Shown here: positions 16,675 through 25,967 of the stretch, one piece after another
Layout: every line of letters starts with the position of its first letter
Position numbering within the stretch: position 1 is the first letter of the stretch
Assembly: GCA_003612585.1 (NCBI GenBank)
Contig: RAZH01000005.1
Location: 180,201-244,200 of the forward strand
DNA from: a bacterium 1XD42-54
GTDB lineage: Bacteria > Bacillota > Clostridia > Lachnospirales > Lachnospiraceae
Length of the DNA: 64,000 nt
Direction: 5' to 3'
The notes under the pieces: generated by a model
Database searches by the model: none
Seen by the model: only the letters and a program-made list of their open reading frames with translations
Told to the model about the DNA's origin: nothing
Position numbers and translations under genes: made by a program

Positions 16675-18012
16675 TTAGAACAGCGGCTTCCCTTCCCTTG
16701 TTGTGATAATCTCAATTTCCTCCTGTTTCAGCCTGCCTGCTTCTTTCAGGAATCCCTGCAACATTTCATTGCTCCAATACTGTTTCCCCTGGAAAACAAA
16801 ACGAATCTTTCTGATATTTCCGATCGCCTCGAGCGGATTGCCGTCAAGCACAATCACGTCAGCATCCATTCCCTGCAAAATTCTGCCTTTTTCTCCGGCA
16901 ATACCGATATGCTCCGCCGGATTTACGGTCGCCGCACGCAATGCGTCATAAACGGTCATGTCATAGACCTTTACAAGCTTCTCCAGCTCCTCTGGCATTG
17001 CAATTCCGGGAATAATACCGGGATACGGACAATCAGTTCCGGCCATGACACGGTCCGAATGCTTCAGGAAAGCGGTCCCCCGGTCTATAATTGTCTGAAA
17101 GTCGGGATGTACGTTCAGCTTGCGATAATTCTGGATAATTACCTCGTTTTCTGCCTCCCATTTTTCCCGTACACATGACGGCAAATCTTCATAATGCGGC
17201 AGATCTTTCAGCTGTTTTCCGTTCCACACATAATCTGGCAGCGTCTCGCAAACTACATGCGTCGGACAGAACCACATTCCGCACTCCGCAAGATAGGCGA
17301 TCACTTCCGGGTCTGAGGGTAGTGAACTTGTATGCTCGCAGCAGACATATCCTTGATCTGCCAGAATCTTATGGTCCATACGCTTTGTCATATGTCCGCA
17401 CATCGGAAGCTTTTCTTCCCTACACCGGCTCATCAGATATTGATATAACGCCGGCTCAATGGAAGGGTATGTTTTCATCCAGAGAAATCCCAGGCCTTTT
17501 GTGTACCGGATTGCCTCCTCCACATCTTCCTCGGTCCGAATAATCACATTTGTATTATCCGGAATGGTCGGGTCCTCCCCATCGTACACCGGACCGCTTG
17601 AATATAGATACGGTCCTCTGCGTTTACCTGATAAAATCTCGTCTCTCCACACGGCATGTCCATCAAAGCCACGCATATTCCGGACAGAGGTGACGCCGCT
17701 TGCCAGGAAAAAATCTCCCATATAGCTCTCGTCATAATGCACGTGGGAATCAATCAGTCCTGGCATAACCACACAGCCGGTACAGTCAATCACCTGCGCA
17801 TCCGCCAGAAACACTCTGTCAGGCCCTTCGATTACCGGAGTCCCGGCAAACGCTGCTCTACCTATTTTTTCATTAGCAGACGTCTCTTTCGCGGTCTCTT
17901 TTACACGGAGAATTTTGCCGTCTGCAATCCACAGATCTCCATACTTAAGTACCGGACCGTCATTCATGGTCAGAATATCCGCATTCTTTAAAATGATATT
18001 TCCTGTGTTCAT
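16675..18012 (-). CDS. Metal-dependent amidohydrolase
   Basis: This 445-residue TIM-barrel amidohydrolase is of the imidazolonepropionase/prolidase-like group. Metal ligands are visible in order: DSHVHYD (HxH), the likely carboxylated Lys in FLWMKTYPS, His in MCGHMTKR, His in CCEHTSS and Asp in MAGTDCPYPG. The N- and C-terminal segments form the usual beta-sandwich. The ATG overlaps the stop of the M42 peptidase as ATGA, so the two are translationally coupled. No signal peptide is present, so it acts in the cytoplasm on an imported compound. Members act on cyclic or linear amides, including Xaa-Pro dipeptides and hydantoin-like rings. The substrate here cannot be read from sequence. Confidence 0.9.
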   Translation of the reverse strand: MNTGNIILKNADILTMNDGPVLKYGDLWIADGKILRVKETAKETSANEKIGRAAFAGTPVIEGPDRVFLADAQVIDCTGCVVMPGLIDSHVHYDESYMGDFFLASGVTSVRNMRGFDGHAVWRDEILSGKRRGPYLYSSGPVYDGEDPTIPDNTNVIIRTEEDVEEAIRYTKGLGFLWMKTYPSIEPALYQYLMSRCREEKLPMCGHMTKRMDHKILADQGYVCCEHTSSLPSDPEVIAYLAECGMWFCPTHVVCETLPDYVWNGKQLKDLPHYEDLPSCVREKWEAENEVIIQNYRKLNVHPDFQTIIDRGTAFLKHSDRVMAGTDCPYPGIIPGIAMPEELEKLVKVYDMTVYDALRAATVNPAEHIGIAGEKGRILQGMDADVIVLDGNPLEAIGNIRKIRFVFQGKQYWSNEMLQGFLKEAGRLKQEEIEIITTREGKPLF

Positions 18013-19019
18013 GTGAATTCCCTCCTGGAAAACGCATGAATCAGGTCAACGCCGGCTTCAATATCTGCCTTGGAGGCCACCGCACTCTGCGAATGCGGGT
18101 AGCGTGTCACCACTACAATACCGCCTGCCTTCACGCCCATACCAGAAAGATTCATACTCGAAGCATCCGTACCACCCTTGTCGATAACCTCTCTCTGATA
18201 TTTAATCTGCTCCTTCTCGCAGCATTCCACCATCGCTGCCACCACATCTTCGTCGCATACCACAGAAGGGTCACAGATTTTGATGCCAATACCACCGTCT
18301 ACCTCGTTGCTGCCCTCAAGATCACACGGATAATCATGCGCCGGTGTAATATCTACCGCAACTCCGATATCAGGCTGAATCCGCTCTGCCGCCACTTTAG
18401 AGCCGCGGCATCCAAGCTCCTCCTGCACACAGAATACATAATAAATATCATTTGGCCCGGTACCGTCATTTTGTTTCAGCGCTTCCAGAAGCTGATAACA
18501 GCCAATCCGGTTGTCCAGCGTCTTTGCACAGATTCTGTCATTCACAAGCTCGAGATATTCGCCATGATATCCACAGGCATCTCCGAGTTTTACATACTTT
18601 TCCGCATCCTCTTTCGAGCATGCGCCAATATCAATATAAAGCTTTCCCGGATCGTTTTTCGCTTCTTCAATCGGCCCCATGCAGCTGACCACACCGCTTA
18701 CGCCATTGCGAAAACGTACCCTGCCATTATACGCCGAACCTGTCCAGTTCCATCCAAGGTTACATACCCTGAGCCTGCCGTCCGGTTCGATCTTCTTTAC
18801 CATAAAACCAATCTCATCCATATGCGCCGCAAACATAAGTTTTTTCGCGTTCGCACCACCGGTTCCTTTTTTATGTACAATCAGATTGCCGACTGCATCC
18901 GTCATCATATCATCCGCATACGGGGCTGCCTTTTCTTCTATATAATTACGTACTTCTTTTTCATATCCTGCAACACCCCACAGCTGCGTCAGCTCTCTGA
19001 GCAGCTTTTCGTCCCTCAT
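18009..19019 (-). CDS. M42-family metalloaminopeptidase
   Basis: I chose ATG 19019 (MRDEKLLREL, AAGGGGG upstream), giving 336 residues; an in-frame TTG at 19055 is weaker. Family M42 features include the metal ligand His of FAAHMDEIGF, the Asp of TLDNRIGCY, the catalytic QEELGCRG, AVDITPAHD and the His of RYPHSQSAVAS. M42 enzymes are large cytoplasmic complexes that trim N-terminal residues (glutamyl or deblocking aminopeptidases). It is the first gene of the import unit and overlaps the amidohydrolase, consistent with processing of imported peptides. Confidence 0.92.
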   Translation of the reverse strand: MRDEKLLRELTQLWGVAGYEKEVRNYIEEKAAPYADDMMTDAVGNLIVHKKGTGGANAKKLMFAAHMDEIGFMVKKIEPDGRLRVCNLGWNWTGSAYNGRVRFRNGVSGVVSCMGPIEEAKNDPGKLYIDIGACSKEDAEKYVKLGDACGYHGEYLELVNDRICAKTLDNRIGCYQLLEALKQNDGTGPNDIYYVFCVQEELGCRGSKVAAERIQPDIGVAVDITPAHDYPCDLEGSNEVDGGIGIKICDPSVVCDEDVVAAMVECCEKEQIKYQREVIDKGGTDASSMNLSGMGVKAGGIVVVTRYPHSQSAVASKADIEAGVDLIHAFSRREFT

Positions 19020-19179
19020 CAAAATCCCCCTTTTCTTTATGGTAACACCTCTCAAACAGTTTATTTCTAAAACAAGAAAACAACGAGACCCCTGCCTTTT
19101 TCCAGGTGGCCACCCTGTTTTATTTTACTGCTGTGTTATTTGCCACGTTGACGCTTTAACTTTTTACAGTGTACCATTT

Positions 19180-19209
19180 ATTATATAGATTTGCAATATA
19201 TTTTTACAA
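19180..19209 (-). promoter_or_regulatory. Probable promoter of the peptide-import unit
   Basis: On the minus strand TTGTAA (19209-19204) and TATAAT (19185-19180) are 18 bases apart. The leader to the M42 start is about 150 bases and contains a small GGTGGCCACC palindrome but no recognised riboswitch. The region between the two divergent genes (19056-19340) holds no other feature I can support. Confidence 0.5.
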
Positions 19210-19340
19210 ATTCCTTCGCCTCCTCTTAAGAATCTTTTCATTTCTTTTTGTTGCCAGTCGTGGTAAGATATGGGCAGATAAAACGTCAGAACACACTGAC
19301 ATTCAGCTCGAATTTTTATATCTAGCAAGGAGGAAAATCT

Positions 19341-20132
19341 ATGAAAAAGAAAACTTGTCTACGCTGCCTGATGACCATTCTTACCGTCTGTATGGTTGCA
19401 TGCGCATCTGTTCCCGCGTTTGCATCCGAAGACCGCTGGAAAAACACGACTTCCAGAAATGAAGACAACGATATCCGCATTGATTTCCAGGATCTCTGGC
19501 TGCTCCTACCGGACAGTTGGTCCGGCAAATGCCAGATGGGCGTCGGAACCGACGGTGTTTCCTTCTACCAGACCAAATCCCGTCAGCTCTGGACCAAAAA
19601 ACTCGGATCTCCAAACGGTGGATGGCTTTTCAGTATTTCTTACACCCTCGACGATGATTACCTGGACAATCCGAACTACCAGACAATTGGCCAGGGGCCG
19701 GACGGCGGCACCTACTATGCAACCTTCCCGACCGATTTACAGGCTTACACCGAAGATGCCGAAGCCTACGGCGAATACATGCAGATGACAAACGATATGC
19801 CGTGGGTGAAAGAGCACATCGTACTTTCCAATGAGTCTCCCATCGTAATTGAAGGAGATTACATTTTTCCGCAAAGCTCCACTTCCTATTTGAGTGAGAG
19901 TGATCTGGTTCTGCTTGACGCAGACCGGATTCAGATGGCCATCAATGAAATTTATGCGCGCCACCACCGCAAATTCGTTCTGAAAGAGGTTCAGGACTAT
20001 TTCAATACCAAATCCTGGTACAGTGGTACAATCGAAGCAGCTGATTTTGATACCAACGTCATGAATGACTACGAAGCTGCAAACATCAATCTGATGGTAA
20101 AAGTCATGAACGACAAAAAAGCCCCAAAATAA
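19341..20132 (+). CDS. Secreted YARHG-domain protein
   Basis: This 263-residue protein starts at ATG 19341 behind AAGGAGG. The first 29 residues are an export signal (LMTILTVCMVACASVPAFA/SED); the VAC in it could also serve as an imperfect lipobox. The middle part is unassigned. The C-terminal 60 residues are a YARHG domain: MAINEIYARHHRKFVLKEVQDYFNTKSWYSG, then the late NDYEAANI. YARHG domains are extracellular and often fused to other domains in gut Clostridia, with no known activity. The gene is single, with its own terminator overlapping the last codons. Confidence 0.85.
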   Translation: MKKKTCLRCLMTILTVCMVACASVPAFASEDRWKNTTSRNEDNDIRIDFQDLWLLLPDSWSGKCQMGVGTDGVSFYQTKSRQLWTKKLGSPNGGWLFSISYTLDDDYLDNPNYQTIGQGPDGGTYYATFPTDLQAYTEDAEAYGEYMQMTNDMPWVKEHIVLSNESPIVIEGDYIFPQSSTSYLSESDLVLLDADRIQMAINEIYARHHRKFVLKEVQDYFNTKSWYSGTIEAADFDTNVMNDYEAANINLMVKVMNDKKAPK

Positions 20133-20141
20133 GGGGCTTTT
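20117..20141 (+). terminator. Intrinsic terminator of the YARHG gene
   Basis: AAAAGCCCC pairs with GGGGCTTTT around a seven-base loop that contains the stop codon of the YARHG gene, so stem and coding end overlap. Confidence 0.85.
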
Positions 20142-20161
20142 GAAAAACAATTCCTTCCGGG

Positions 20162-20192
20162 GCTGCTGCACGGATATCCATCATGCAGCAGC
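20162..20192 (-). terminator. Stem-loop after the ABC-2 exporter genes
   Basis: GCTGCTGCA (20162-20170) pairs with TGCAGCAGC (20184-20192), 15 bases past the last exporter stop on the minus strand. T-rich sequence follows only after a short gap, so termination is likely but not textbook. Confidence 0.55.
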
Positions 20193-20207
20193 TCCTGTTT
20201 TTATTTT

Positions 20208-20849
20208 TTATCTTTTTTTCATCTCCCGTATCCAGACAGAAACCGCAGCCAACAAAATGCCGATGATCAGCATCCGCGGTTTTCCCGCATAATTTCCTTC
20301 CTCCATTGCAAACAGATAAAAGCTGCCCAGCTTATTCCCCATTCCCATACAGAGCGTGTAATACATGACCGGAAGCATATAGGCCACTGCCACATTTCCG
20401 GAGATCGCGCCTGCCAGCATACCGAGCGAGCCAAGGAATACAGCGTCTGCAATCGTCCCGGTGACAAGAACCGGTGGAATCTCACAGCCGGACTCCCTCA
20501 TATAAATGGCAAAAACAAGAATCATCACTGCCATAATACCGGTCAGGCAAAAAATTCTGACCGCACAGACAACGCTTCTGCCAATATATTTTGCGGACAC
20601 AACATCATCAATTTCACTGCTTTGCTCCGGTCCAAAAATCGGTGTCAGCAAAATCGGACCGAGAAGCGCCACAAAACGTTCCAACGGAACTGCACTGGCA
20701 AACCGGTCCAGATCTGTAATTCCAAACAATACCGGTGTCAGAAACAATACCAACGCCCCAACCAGGATATGCATTATAAAATTATGCTGCAGATTTATTT
20801 TTGCGATCTGGAGCAGCTGCAAAGACGCTGCGGATTTTAAACCTTTCAC
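20208..20849 (-). CDS. ABC-2 exporter membrane subunit, second
   Basis: I chose GTG 20849 (VKGLKSAASLQLL), which has AGGAGG upstream inside the end of the preceding gene, giving 213 residues and an overlap of about 68 bases; TTG 20852 is an alternative. About five or six membrane helices are visible (MHILVGALVLFLTPVLFG, ERFVALLGPILLTPIFG, FCLTGIMAVMILVFAIYM, VFLGSLGMLAGAISGNVAVAYML). It is a small ABC-2-like permease half without recognisable catalytic motifs. With the larger permease and the ATPase upstream it makes a three-part exporter next to its own two-component system, an arrangement common for peptide-antibiotic resistance or immunity. The substrate is inferred only loosely. Confidence 0.78.
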   Translation of the reverse strand: MKGLKSAASLQLLQIAKINLQHNFIMHILVGALVLFLTPVLFGITDLDRFASAVPLERFVALLGPILLTPIFGPEQSSEIDDVVSAKYIGRSVVCAVRIFCLTGIMAVMILVFAIYMRESGCEIPPVLVTGTIADAVFLGSLGMLAGAISGNVAVAYMLPVMYYTLCMGMGNKLGSFYLFAMEEGNYAGKPRMLIIGILLAAVSVWIREMKKR

Positions 20850-22029
20850 CAATTTTCCCCCTCCTTTTCCAATCATAAGCAAAAATAGTTAGTACTACAA
20901 GCACCAGAGCAAGCCCTGCCATCAGCAGTCGATTCTGCACAAGACGGTCGAAATTTGACGTGAAATCAAGAACACGAAAACGACTCAGCGTTCCAGCATT
21001 ATGACGCGGTGCAAGCCGGAACAATCCATAGGAACTGCTGATGTTTTTATAGCCCGCATTTAAATCCAAGAACCACCAGAAACACTGCACGGCGATCGCA
21101 ATCGGCGTCCCGGTCAGCTCGGTAAAAAACATCCCGACTGCCGCACTTACCATGGCAGACGGCAAAAGCCAGCCAAAGGCGTATTTCAGCGGCGCCAGAT
21201 AATCCAGCTGCATACCCTCATACAGATTCCAAACCTTACTGTTTGAATAATAAGCCAATATCACCACCGGAACCATTACAACTGTCAAAATTGCCGCATA
21301 GCGCACACCCACAAGTACCGCGGAGGACACTTTTCTGCTGTACACCAGCTGTGACATTTTATTGCGTCGATCTTTCAGACAAAGAGCAACTGACAAAAAC
21401 ACCGGAAGAATCGCCATTGCCATAACGCCTGCATAATCCGAAAAAAGCCTTGCATACCCGCCGGTAAACTGGTCTTTATCCTTTACAAGCTGGTATTCCA
21501 CCCGTGCATCCTCATACGTAACCGGCACTTTTCCAAACCCGATCAGTGCATCTGGCGCATAATCCGAACCGCCGCCAAGCAGCCGGTCCGCCCGTTCCAT
21601 GCAGGCTTTAAATTCCTCGTAAGTAAGATCTGCACGTGGCGCTATCTCATGCTCCGAAATCCCCTTCTGAAGCTCAGCGTCCTTTTCCACAGAAAACCGT
21701 TCTGCTTTGATACCTGTAAGCTCCGATAGGATTTCTGCCATCTGTGCTTTTTCTTTTTCCTTTAATTTTACGTTTTTATACAGACCGATGGGATACGTCG
21801 TGTACTGATTCCAGGTATATTCCTGGAACAGCTCCTTAATTGCAGCCGGCATCACAAGCTCCGGTATTTCTTCATTGTGTATGCCGTAGTTTTCGCCAGG
21901 CTGCGGTTCCTCCAACTTGTCATGAAAAGAAAATACCCCCTGTGAAGACAGTTCCATAATCAGTACCGCGACAAACAGAACGTACACCACAGAACCTGCA
22001 AGTTTTTTTATTTCCTGCCAAAACAACAT
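20782..22029 (-). CDS. ABC-2 exporter membrane subunit, first
   Basis: This 415-residue membrane protein has an N-terminal helix (about 11-30), then a long extracellular region of about 170 residues rich in charged residues, then five or six helices (AILPVFLSVALCL, YAAILTVVMVPVVILAYY, YAFGWLLPSAMVSAAVGMFF, LLMAGLALVLVVLTIFAY). The layout resembles ABC-2 permeases with a large extracytoplasmic loop. The gene abuts the ATPase gene, whose stop it overlaps, and its end overlaps the second permease gene. It belongs to the same operon as the ATPase. Confidence 0.8.
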   Translation of the reverse strand: MLFWQEIKKLAGSVVYVLFVAVLIMELSSQGVFSFHDKLEEPQPGENYGIHNEEIPELVMPAAIKELFQEYTWNQYTTYPIGLYKNVKLKEKEKAQMAEILSELTGIKAERFSVEKDAELQKGISEHEIAPRADLTYEEFKACMERADRLLGGGSDYAPDALIGFGKVPVTYEDARVEYQLVKDKDQFTGGYARLFSDYAGVMAMAILPVFLSVALCLKDRRNKMSQLVYSRKVSSAVLVGVRYAAILTVVMVPVVILAYYSNSKVWNLYEGMQLDYLAPLKYAFGWLLPSAMVSAAVGMFFTELTGTPIAIAVQCFWWFLDLNAGYKNISSSYGLFRLAPRHNAGTLSRFRVLDFTSNFDRLVQNRLLMAGLALVLVVLTIFAYDWKRRGKIGERFKIRSVFAAAPDRKNKSAA

Positions 22030-22934
22030 CAGCTTTCACCTCCCAATCCGTCGTCCAGACTTCGAACGCCGTTTCGGTACAGATACAGCATATATGCATC
22101 CTCAATATTCGGCTCGCACACCTGTGCTCCTGGTACTGGTGTTTCGGACAGGAAACGCAGATAAACACGGTTGTTCTGTGTATGCATGCTGGTGATGCGA
22201 AATTCCTTTTTCAGCCGCGGAACTTCCCGCCTGTCTGCTTCCTTCGTATATACCTGCCCCCGTGCTTTTTCCAGGAGTTCATCTACTGTTCCATTATATA
22301 GAAGCTGCCCCTCGTTCAAAATAGCAATCTTCTCACATGTGGCCTCAATATCTCCGACAATATGCGTGGACAGAATCACGATCCGCTCCTCTGCCACCTC
22401 GCACAGAAGATTCCTGAATCGAATGCGTTCCTCCGGGTCAAGCCCTGCCGTCGGTTCATCTACAATCAGCACCTTTGGGTCATTCAGCAGGGCCTGTGCA
22501 ATCCCAAGCCGTCGTTTCATACCCCCTGAGAGCGCTTTCACCTTTTCTTTTCTGTGTTCCAGCAAATTTACTCTGCGAAGAAGTTGTTCTGTGCGGGCAC
22601 GCCGTTCCTTTGTCTCGATGCCGGACAAAATGCCCAGATAATCCATCGCCTCTTCAATCCGCATGGAAGGATACATCGAAAAATCCTGCGGCAGATACCC
22701 CGTAATTTTCCTGATTTCTTTCGTATGTTCAATCGGCACGCCACAAACACTGATTTTTCCTTCTCCCTTTGGCAGCAGCGTTGCCAATATTTTCATCAAT
22801 GTCGTTTTTCCCGCACCATTTCTTCCAAGCAGCCCAAACATCCCCTGCTCAATCACCAAATCCACCTGATCCAGAGCCCGTTTATTCCAATAAGACTTGC
22901 TCAGGCCCGTTATAATAATTTTATTCTCGTCCAT
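22029..22934 (-). CDS. ABC exporter ATP-binding protein
   Basis: I chose ATG 22934 (MDENKIIITGLSKSYW) behind AGGAG, giving 301 residues. The ABC domain has Walker A GLLGRNGAGKTTLMK (near 39), Q-loop YLPQDFSMYPSM, signature ALSGGMKRRLGIAQAL, Walker B VLIVDEPTAGLD and His of LSTHIVGDIE. The C-terminal 80 residues are the accessory region of antibiotic and lantibiotic exporters of the ABC-2 class. The two permease genes follow without a gap, and a histidine kinase/response regulator pair precedes it in the same direction. Confidence 0.9.
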   Translation of the reverse strand: MDENKIIITGLSKSYWNKRALDQVDLVIEQGMFGLLGRNGAGKTTLMKILATLLPKGEGKISVCGVPIEHTKEIRKITGYLPQDFSMYPSMRIEEAMDYLGILSGIETKERRARTEQLLRRVNLLEHRKEKVKALSGGMKRRLGIAQALLNDPKVLIVDEPTAGLDPEERIRFRNLLCEVAEERIVILSTHIVGDIEATCEKIAILNEGQLLYNGTVDELLEKARGQVYTKEADRREVPRLKKEFRITSMHTQNNRVYLRFLSETPVPGAQVCEPNIEDAYMLYLYRNGVRSLDDGLGGES

Positions 22935-23056
22935 CCATCTCGCTCCTCTCTTTTTACAAAACCTGCAAGTACTTGCAAAATGACCTGTCTCTGTAAGCGT
23001 AATGGATAAATTTCTACTTTTTATCAATTAAATAAAATTAATTACCGCTGCCCTAT

Positions 23057-24310
23057 TTAAAATCCAGCACGCACACACGCACCTTTCCTGCCATTAGACA
23101 GATGGAGATAACCGCCGTGTTTCTCACACAGCACCTTGCAAATATAGAGCCCCATTCCCATATGCTCTGTCATTTCTGTTTTTGTTTTGGCAACAAAGGG
23201 CTCTTCCTGTTTGTTCACGGACACCTCATCTTCATTAGTTCCGTTGCTTTGCTTTGCCCGGTAAAACGGATTTACCGCACGTTCCAGATCTTCTTTTGAA
23301 AAGCCTTTGCCATCATCCGTGACAATGACTGAAAAGCCGTTCTCATCCGTCAGAGCAACGGTCACACGGCTGACCGCATAGCAGGCTGCATTGGAAATCA
23401 GATTGTCGCAGACCTGCATGGCAAGCTGCATATCAAGAAGCTGCGTATTTCTCTTTAGCCTTGAAGCGTCAAGGTCAAACTGTACTTTTTCCCCACAAAT
23501 AGCCTGACCGCTCTCAAGAAGACGCATTACAAATTCGGTCGTTGAACTTTCTTCTTTCCGAACCTCAATATCTTCCAGTCTCTGCAAATGATTCATCGTC
23601 TGCACATACTCTTCAAGCCTCCCGATATGCCGTTTCATGGTCGCAGCCGCAGCAACGATCTTTTCCTCCGACATTTTCTGTTGAGGTACAAACCGAAGCA
23701 GCATATCCGCCTGTCCCTTTAATACAGTAAGCGGTGTACGCAAATCATGCGCAAATGCCGCATTCAACCTTTTCCGTTCCTCTATCTGGCGCCACATTTG
23801 CAGATTATTTTCCTGCAAAGAAAGCCTCATTTTCTCAAATGCATTGCAAAGCTGTCCCATCTCATCCGCCTCTTCATAATACACGCTGAAGTCCAGATTA
23901 TTTTCACCGATCTGCTGTGCCCCGTTGATCAGAAGCTGCAATGGTTTTTTCAAATGCCTGCGAAAAAACAGTGTTCCAGGAATCAAAAGACAGGCCAGGG
24001 TCCATGGAATAGCAAGAAGCACTTGACTGATACTTGCAATATCAAACAGCTCTTTATAAAAATCATCATCCCAGTCATAGATAGACCCAATACCGCTTAA
24101 AATCAATTGTTCTCCCTTTTCCGTATACATCTTCTCATAATATACCTCCTCATTTATCTCTGCAAAGTTCAGCACAAGCTGATCCTGTACCATATTCGCG
24201 GTCAGCCCAAGCACTGCATATCCAAGGAGCAGTGCAACTGCCATAACAAGAAGGTAGGGCACCATTTTCCAGCACACCGAATTTTTGTTTATCCGTTTTC
24301 TTTTTTCCAT
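23057..24310 (-). CDS. Sensor histidine kinase beside the ABC-2 exporter
   Basis: This 417-residue kinase has helices at about 16-38 and 96-116, an extracellular segment of about 55 residues rich in acidic residues, and a HAMP-like stretch (KKPLQLLINGAQQIGENNLDF). HisKA has H188 in AFAHDLRTPLTVL. The ATPase domain has DNLISNAACYA (N box), VTDDGKGF (G1), FYRAKQ (F box) and GMGLYICK (G2). The gene overlaps the response regulator by 22 bases. It is placed to sense the compound removed by the downstream exporter, as in many peptide-antibiotic detoxification modules. That role is inferred from gene order. Confidence 0.9.
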   Translation of the reverse strand: MEKRKRINKNSVCWKMVPYLLVMAVALLLGYAVLGLTANMVQDQLVLNFAEINEEVYYEKMYTEKGEQLILSGIGSIYDWDDDFYKELFDIASISQVLLAIPWTLACLLIPGTLFFRRHLKKPLQLLINGAQQIGENNLDFSVYYEEADEMGQLCNAFEKMRLSLQENNLQMWRQIEERKRLNAAFAHDLRTPLTVLKGQADMLLRFVPQQKMSEEKIVAAAATMKRHIGRLEEYVQTMNHLQRLEDIEVRKEESSTTEFVMRLLESGQAICGEKVQFDLDASRLKRNTQLLDMQLAMQVCDNLISNAACYAVSRVTVALTDENGFSVIVTDDGKGFSKEDLERAVNPFYRAKQSNGTNEDEVSVNKQEEPFVAKTKTEMTEHMGMGLYICKVLCEKHGGYLHLSNGRKGACVRAGF

Positions 24311-24972
24311 TTGTATCCCACTCCCCAGACCGTATCAATACAGCTTTCCGCTCCTGCCTTCTGTAACTTTGCACGAATCCGACGGATGTGTTCTGCTACC
24401 ACAGAACTTTCTCCCTCGCTGTCATACCCCCAAACCAGCTCATAAATCCGTTCCTTGCCAAACACCTGCCCCGCATGAAGCGATAGCAGTTCAATGATGT
24501 CAAACTCCTTTTTCGCAAACGGCAGCGCATTCCCTTCAAAATAGACACGCCGCTCTGAATAATCAATGACCACCGAACCGCCGAATTTTACGACAGCAAG
24601 GCCTCTCTGCCTCTTTTCCCTGCGAAGATGCGCCTCTACCCTTGCGCCAAGCTCCTCAATTGAAAACGGCTTTACAATGTAATCATCCCCGCCGATACCA
24701 AAACCGCGGATTTTATCGCTCTCCTCAATGCGCGCTGTCAGAAATAAAATCGGGCAGTTCACAAAATATCGAATCAACCGGCAAACCTCCAGACCATCCA
24801 TTCCCGGCATATTGATATCCAACAAAATCAAATCCGGCTGCCGTTCTGCTTTCAGCACCGCTTCTTCCCCGCAGCATGCCGTCATCACCTCATATCCATT
24901 ATAAGTAAAATAATCCCGAAGCATTTCCACAATATCTGCTTCATCGTCTACAATTAAAATTTTGTCCTGCAT
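24289..24972 (-). CDS. OmpR-family response regulator beside the ABC-2 exporter
   Basis: I chose ATG 24972 (MQDKILIVDDE) behind GGGAGG, giving 227 residues. The receiver domain has DDE at 9-11, D52 in LLDINMPGMDG, T79 and K101 in IVKPF. The C-terminal winged helix ends SCIDTVWGVGYKWKKENG. It is the first gene of the regulator-kinase-ATPase-permease-permease run, all on the minus strand. A short gap separates it from the MerR-type regulator gene upstream, which has its own end just before. Confidence 0.92.
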   Translation of the reverse strand: MQDKILIVDDEADIVEMLRDYFTYNGYEVMTACCGEEAVLKAERQPDLILLDINMPGMDGLEVCRLIRYFVNCPILFLTARIEESDKIRGFGIGGDDYIVKPFSIEELGARVEAHLRREKRQRGLAVVKFGGSVVIDYSERRVYFEGNALPFAKKEFDIIELLSLHAGQVFGKERIYELVWGYDSEGESSVVAEHIRRIRAKLQKAGAESCIDTVWGVGYKWKKENG

Positions 24973-25082
24973 TGCCAGTGCCTCCCTGTTTTTACATAGA
25001 TCAAAATAATGTCTTGATTTTAGTCGCCTGCCTGTATTGACCACTTATTTTCTCAAACATATATCAATTAATTATCAACTTT

Positions 25083-25937
25083 TCAGATCTGTACCTTCCT
25101 TATTACCTCACACAAAATCCTGGTCACATAATTTTCCGGATCTTTTTCCGTCAATCCGTCGATCACTGCATCCTCAAAACAGTGCTCGCCTAAAATCAAT
25201 CCCCGCTCCTTCGCATATGTCAAAAGCCGTCCATATGCCAGCCCAATCCGTCTCCAGTCACCGACATGATAAAGCACCACATAATCTCCGGCCTTCCGCT
25301 CCCTATAAGACAATGTCTCCGGCCTTTCATCCAGAAGCAGATACACCATATCGTATCTGAGTGGCTCTGTTTTCCCCTCCTGTTGTGCCACAGCCGCTTT
25401 TTCCGCCATTCTCATCTTTATCCGATACCCGAATCCATACGAGCTCCGGATTCCATTTGCCTCACAGTCCGCAAGCAGCTCCCCCGCCTTTTTGACCCAT
25501 ACCGCTTCATCCGCTGTATTCACTGTCCTGCTGATATAATACTTCCCCTTCTGTTCCTCCACTGTTATTTTCTCAAAATCCAGCTTTAATGTCTGCTCCA
25601 GAGTCTCCTTTTTGTGCAAAAGCCAACTCCTGCTCCGTTCCAGATGACATATCCGTTCCAGCAGTACCTTTTCCTCTTTTTCAAAGAGCTCCAGCAGCGA
25701 CGGAACAGTCCGTTCCTCCAGATATTCCCGTATCTCAGCCAGCGGCATGCCAAGTTCTTTCAACACCCGAATCACATCACAGACATCCACCTGAGCGAGC
25801 GAATAATACCGATACCCATTTTCTTCCACCGTCTCCGGCTTCAGAAGCCCAATCCGGTCATAATGAAACAGCGTATCCTTTGAAACCCCAGACAGCCCTG
25901 CAAACTCCCCTGTCGTAAATTTCCCCGCCCTCTTCAA
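25083..25937 (-). CDS. MerR-family regulator with BmrR-like effector domain
   Basis: I chose TTG 25937 (LKRAGKFTTGEFAGLSG) because AGGAGG lies seven bases before it, giving 284 residues. The N-terminal MerR winged helix-turn-helix reads FTTGEFAGLSGVSKDTLFHYDRIGLLKPE, followed by NGYRYYSLAQVDV and a dimerisation coiled coil. The C-terminal 150 residues resemble the GyrI/BmrR ligand-binding fold (GYRIKMRMAE, YVVLYHVGDWRRIGLAYGRLL). It diverges from a MATE exporter gene whose promoter has the 19-base spacing that MerR proteins untwist. It is probably a drug-responsive activator of that exporter. Confidence 0.87.
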   Translation of the reverse strand: MKRAGKFTTGEFAGLSGVSKDTLFHYDRIGLLKPETVEENGYRYYSLAQVDVCDVIRVLKELGMPLAEIREYLEERTVPSLLELFEKEEKVLLERICHLERSRSWLLHKKETLEQTLKLDFEKITVEEQKGKYYISRTVNTADEAVWVKKAGELLADCEANGIRSSYGFGYRIKMRMAEKAAVAQQEGKTEPLRYDMVYLLLDERPETLSYRERKAGDYVVLYHVGDWRRIGLAYGRLLTYAKERGLILGEHCFEDAVIDGLTEKDPENYVTRILCEVIRKVQI

Positions 25938-25967
25938 CTGTTTTCCTCCTGTCTGTCTCAAAAAATC

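Noticed and set aside
18036..19070. A 344-codon plus-strand frame opposite the M42 peptidase
   Set aside because: No ribosome site and shadow-like composition. The minus-strand M42 frame has all family motifs.
19060..19170. T-box-like AGGGTGG...ACC text in the leader of the M42 gene
   Set aside because: The core does not fit the T-box antiterminator (two bases between GGTGG and ACC, no CGCG), and no stem I or terminator is present. It is a simple palindrome.
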